This document shows, piece by piece, positions 61,923 through 64,000 of a DNA stretch of 64,000 nt. Positions within the stretch are counted from its first letter, which is position 1, and the number at the start of each line of letters is the position of its first letter. Made by a program: the position numbers and the translations under genes. The DNA comes from Phaeobacter sp. J2-8 (lineage in GTDB: Bacteria > Pseudomonadota > Alphaproteobacteria > Rhodobacterales > Rhodobacteraceae): contig NZ_JALIEC010000006.1 in NCBI RefSeq assembly GCF_022867865.1, positions 248,001 to 312,000 on the forward strand, in the 5' to 3' direction. Below the pieces are notes generated by a model. It saw only the letters and a list, made by a program, of their open reading frames with translations, did no database searches and was not told the origin of the DNA.

Positions 61923-63176
61923 ATGACAAACAAGCTGAGACAGATGGTCTATGGCGGCATGACCGTTGCGGCGGGGCTGTTTTCGACTGCGGCCCATGCG
62001 GTCGAGATCGAATATTGGCAGTATTTCTTTGAGGCGCGGGTCACGGCGATGGACCAGCTGATCGAGAATTTCGAAGCGGCGAACCCCGATATCACTGTGA
62101 AAATGTCGCATTTCCCCTATGCGGATTACCGCACCAAGGTCGCCGCAGCGATCCCCGCCGGTGAAGGCCCGGATGTGGTGCAATTGTTTTATGGCTGGCT
62201 GAACGACTATATCGAGGCCGGTTTGATCCAGCCGCTGCCGACCGACACATTTGATCCTGCCGTGGTGGATGCGGAATTCTTCCCCATGGTGCAGGCGATG
62301 AAAAAGGACGGCCAGTATTATGCGCTGCCCACGGCGGTGCGGTCGCTGGCGCTGTTTTACAACGAGCGGCTGTTTGACGAGGCCGGGATCGAAGGCCCGC
62401 CCGAAACGCTGGAGGAATTGGTCGAAGTGGCCAAAGCCTGTACCAAACGCGATGGCGCGGGCAATCTGACACAGGTCGGGTTCACCACCGGCATGACCGC
62501 GCAGGATCACCATTGGTTCCGCGAAGTGTTGGTGCGGCAGATGGGCGGCGAGCCTTATGGTGAAGATTACACCAAAGTCACCTATGACGACGAAGCCGGG
62601 CAAAAGGCGCTGGATTTCTATATCGGCCTGTCGCGCGATCACGGTGTGACGCAGTCCGGGTTCATGGATGAGCCACAAGCCGCGTTCAAGGCAAGCCGCG
62701 CCTGTATGCATATCGACGGATCGTTCCGTATCGGCGCGCTGGACACGGTGCGGGGTCTGAAATGGGGTGTGGCGGAATTGCCGGCCAACGCCGAAGGCGA
62801 GCGGTCGAACTATTCCTCTTATTGGGTCAATGGCATCACGTCCAAGGCCGAGGGCGAAAAGCTTGAGGCGGCGAAAAAGCTGATGACCTATCTGACCTCG
62901 GATGAGGCGATGCAGGTCTGGCTGGATGTGGTCGGCGAATTGCCCGCGAAACCATCGGTTGGCATGACCGACGCCAATGCCAATGACGAGGTGTTCGGCC
63001 CCTTCATTCGCGGGTTGGCCTATGCCCATACCACCAAATTCGCCAATGAAAGCGCACAGCGCCAGCAGATGGTGGAAATGGTCGAACGGGTGTTCCTGAC
63101 CGATCAGAGCGTGGCGGACAGCATCGCCGAAGCGGCGGCGGCAGAGCAGGCCATCCTCGACGAATATTACAAATAA
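61923..63176 (+). CDS. Sugar ABC transporter substrate-binding protein (family 1)
   Basis: An extracellular solute-binding protein of the MalE/UgpB-like family, 417 residues. The signal peptide includes MVYGGMTVAAGLFSTAAHAV. The mature domain begins IEYWQYFFEARVTAMDQLIENF, and characteristic parts are YRTKVAAAIPAGEGPDVVQLFYGW, YALPTAVRSLALFYNERLFDEAG and the C-terminal ASDEAMQVW-like TSDEAMQVWLDVVG. AGGGAGACGAC before 61923 sets the start; an ATG at 61890 is upstream in frame. It is the first gene of the importer operon controlled by ROK; the ligand is a sugar or glycoside, not identified. Confidence 0.92.
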   Translation: MTNKLRQMVYGGMTVAAGLFSTAAHAVEIEYWQYFFEARVTAMDQLIENFEAANPDITVKMSHFPYADYRTKVAAAIPAGEGPDVVQLFYGWLNDYIEAGLIQPLPTDTFDPAVVDAEFFPMVQAMKKDGQYYALPTAVRSLALFYNERLFDEAGIEGPPETLEELVEVAKACTKRDGAGNLTQVGFTTGMTAQDHHWFREVLVRQMGGEPYGEDYTKVTYDDEAGQKALDFYIGLSRDHGVTQSGFMDEPQAAFKASRACMHIDGSFRIGALDTVRGLKWGVAELPANAEGERSNYSSYWVNGITSKAEGEKLEAAKKLMTYLTSDEAMQVWLDVVGELPAKPSVGMTDANANDEVFGPFIRGLAYAHTTKFANESAQRQQMVEMVERVFLTDQSVADSIAEAAAAEQAILDEYYK

Positions 63177-63190
63177 TCCCCCTGTGGTCC

Positions 63191-63236
63191 GGGGGGAACG
63201 CCCCCCTCGGGCCGCGTCCTATGGCGCCTGCGCCAT
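63191..63236 (+). promoter_or_regulatory. Two hairpins between the binding-protein and permease genes
   Basis: GGGGGGAACGCCCCCC (63191) and ATGGCGCCTGCGCCAT (63221) can each fold. They lie between the SBP stop and the permease start. In sugar importer operons such hairpins stabilise the 5' mRNA so the binding protein is made in excess; here it could also be partial termination. Confidence 0.45.
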
Positions 63237-63283
63237 GTCAAATCAACTGAATCAATATCGACAGCGGGGGGATAGCGCCGACC

Positions 63284-64000
63284 ATGACGATGTATCGAAA
63301 CCTTTCTATTCGTCAGAAACAGATCGTCTGGGCCTGGGGCTTTTTGGCCATTCCCGTGCTGTTTTATGTGGTGATCCGGTTTTATCCGACCGGCACCGCG
63401 TTTCTGATTTCGTTTCAGGACTGGAACCTTCTGGGGTCGCGGACCTGGGTTGGGATCGAGAATTATCAGAAGCTGTGGCATGATGCGGTGTTCTGGAAGG
63501 TGTTTCGCAACACCTTTGCCTATCTGCTGATCGGCACGCCGATTTCACTGATCCTGAGCTTTATCATTGCCTATCATCTGGACCGGGTGCGGTTTGCGCA
63601 TGGGTTCTTGCGCATGTTGTATTTCCTGCCGTTCATGACATCCGCGGTGGCGATGGCCTGGGTCTGGCGGTGGTTTTATCAGGACGTGCCGATTGGCCTG
63701 TTCAACAATATCCTGGCCGGTTTCGGCATTCCGCAGATCAATTTCCTCGGCTCGATCACCAATGCGCTGCCCTCGGTTCTGGCGCCGGCGGTCTGGGCGG
63801 GGCTTGGGTTTCAGGTGATCATCTTCATGGCGGGGCTGCGGTCGATTCCGGTCAGCTACTATGAGGCGGCCAAGATCGACGGTGTTGGCTGGTGGACGGT
63901 GCTGACGCAGATCACCCTGCCGCTGCTGCGGCCGACGATTGTGTTCATCGTGGTGTTTTCCTCGATCGGGTTCCTGCGGATTTTCGATCATGTGTTCAAC
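63284..64000 (+). CDS. Sugar ABC transporter permease (MalF/UgpA-like), 3' partial
   Basis: The frame from ATG at 63284 stays open to the window end (239 codons) and encodes a binding-protein-dependent permease: N-terminal TM (KQIVWAWGFLAIPVLFYVVI), the region ISFQDWNLLGSRTWVGIENY typical of MalF-type proteins, FLRMLYFLPFMTSAVAMAWVW, and the EAA loop YYEAAKIDGVGWWTVLTQIT with LPLLRPT. It continues past base 64000. It follows the binding protein and precedes the remaining importer genes outside the window. Confidence 0.9.
   Translation, partial: MTMYRNLSIRQKQIVWAWGFLAIPVLFYVVIRFYPTGTAFLISFQDWNLLGSRTWVGIENYQKLWHDAVFWKVFRNTFAYLLIGTPISLILSFIIAYHLDRVRFAHGFLRMLYFLPFMTSAVAMAWVWRWFYQDVPIGLFNNILAGFGIPQINFLGSITNALPSVLAPAVWAGLGFQVIIFMAGLRSIPVSYYEAAKIDGVGWWTVLTQITLPLLRPTIVFIVVFSSIGFLRIFDHVFN

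Noticed and set aside
1-64000. CRISPR array, insertion sequence, phage genes, rRNA or tRNA
   Set aside because: Looked for and not seen; the only tandem repeats found are the 17-bp and 12-bp arrays listed, which lack CRISPR repeat-spacer structure.

Overview
The window looks like part of a large plasmid or chromid from a high-GC alphaproteobacterium, most likely a Rhodobacterales (Roseobacter-type) species. The grounds are a replication/partition module of the DnaA-like initiator plus parAB type at 39.5-43.3 kb, several tripartite TRAP transporters, an erythritol locus of the rhizobial/Brucella type, and a GAAC-N7-GAAC LexA box. No rRNA, tRNA, CRISPR array or insertion sequence was seen.

Layout. 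0-1.6 kb: two ATPases of a Dpp/Opp-type importer (the first is cut by the window edge). 1.6-7.4 kb: GntR regulator with an SMP-30 lactonase, sulfatase divergent from a second GntR regulator, and an MFS permease. 7.5-14.3 kb: LysR regulator divergent from a TRAP transporter and four soluble genes (isochorismatase-like hydrolase, redoxin, dihydroxyphthalate-decarboxylase-like protein, GST), a catabolic unit whose substrate I cannot name. 14.6-20.6 kb: MBL hydrolase, small ABM-fold protein and a second TRAP system, divergent from a Gfo/Idh oxidoreductase and a GntR regulator. 20.6-22.8 kb: DHA2 drug-efflux pump divergent from a MarR regulator. 22.9-39.2 kb: an erythritol uptake and catabolism locus (ABC importer, DUF2291 protein, eryA-eryB-eryC-eryD, eryR, tpiA2/eryH, rpiB/eryI) followed by a second polyol-kinase/GlpD-like dehydrogenase pair. 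39.5-43.3 kb: parB, parA and the initiator gene, with dispersed palindromes that are probable parS sites. 43.3-48.3 kb: shikimate/quinate genes (aroE-type, quiC, pcaB) with a TetR regulator. 48.5-53.0 kb: GntR regulator, L-galactonate/L-gulonate-type dehydrogenase, uxaB and uxaA. 53.1-54.2 kb: RES/Xre toxin-antitoxin pair. 54.3-57.3 kb: a small LexA-box gene, SulP transporter and universal stress protein. 57.4-64.0 kb: EamA exporter, large PIG-L deacetylase and ROK regulator, divergent from a sugar ABC importer that runs off the end.

How it works together. The replicon is a set of self-contained uptake-plus-catabolism cassettes, nearly all with a local regulator. Polyols feed the pentose phosphate pathway through D-erythrose 4-phosphate. 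Dehydroshikimate is converted to protocatechuate. Hexonates are converted to 2-keto-3-deoxygluconate.

Two cautions and one highlight. Eleven genes carry a single-base frameshift or a nonsense codon, many of the indels at short homopolymers, so part of the breakage may be consensus error rather than decay. The most unusual object is the erythritol-type ABC ATPase (25037..27435): its C-terminus continues in frame into a SorC-type sugar-sensing domain, joining a transport motor to the ligand domain of the locus regulator.
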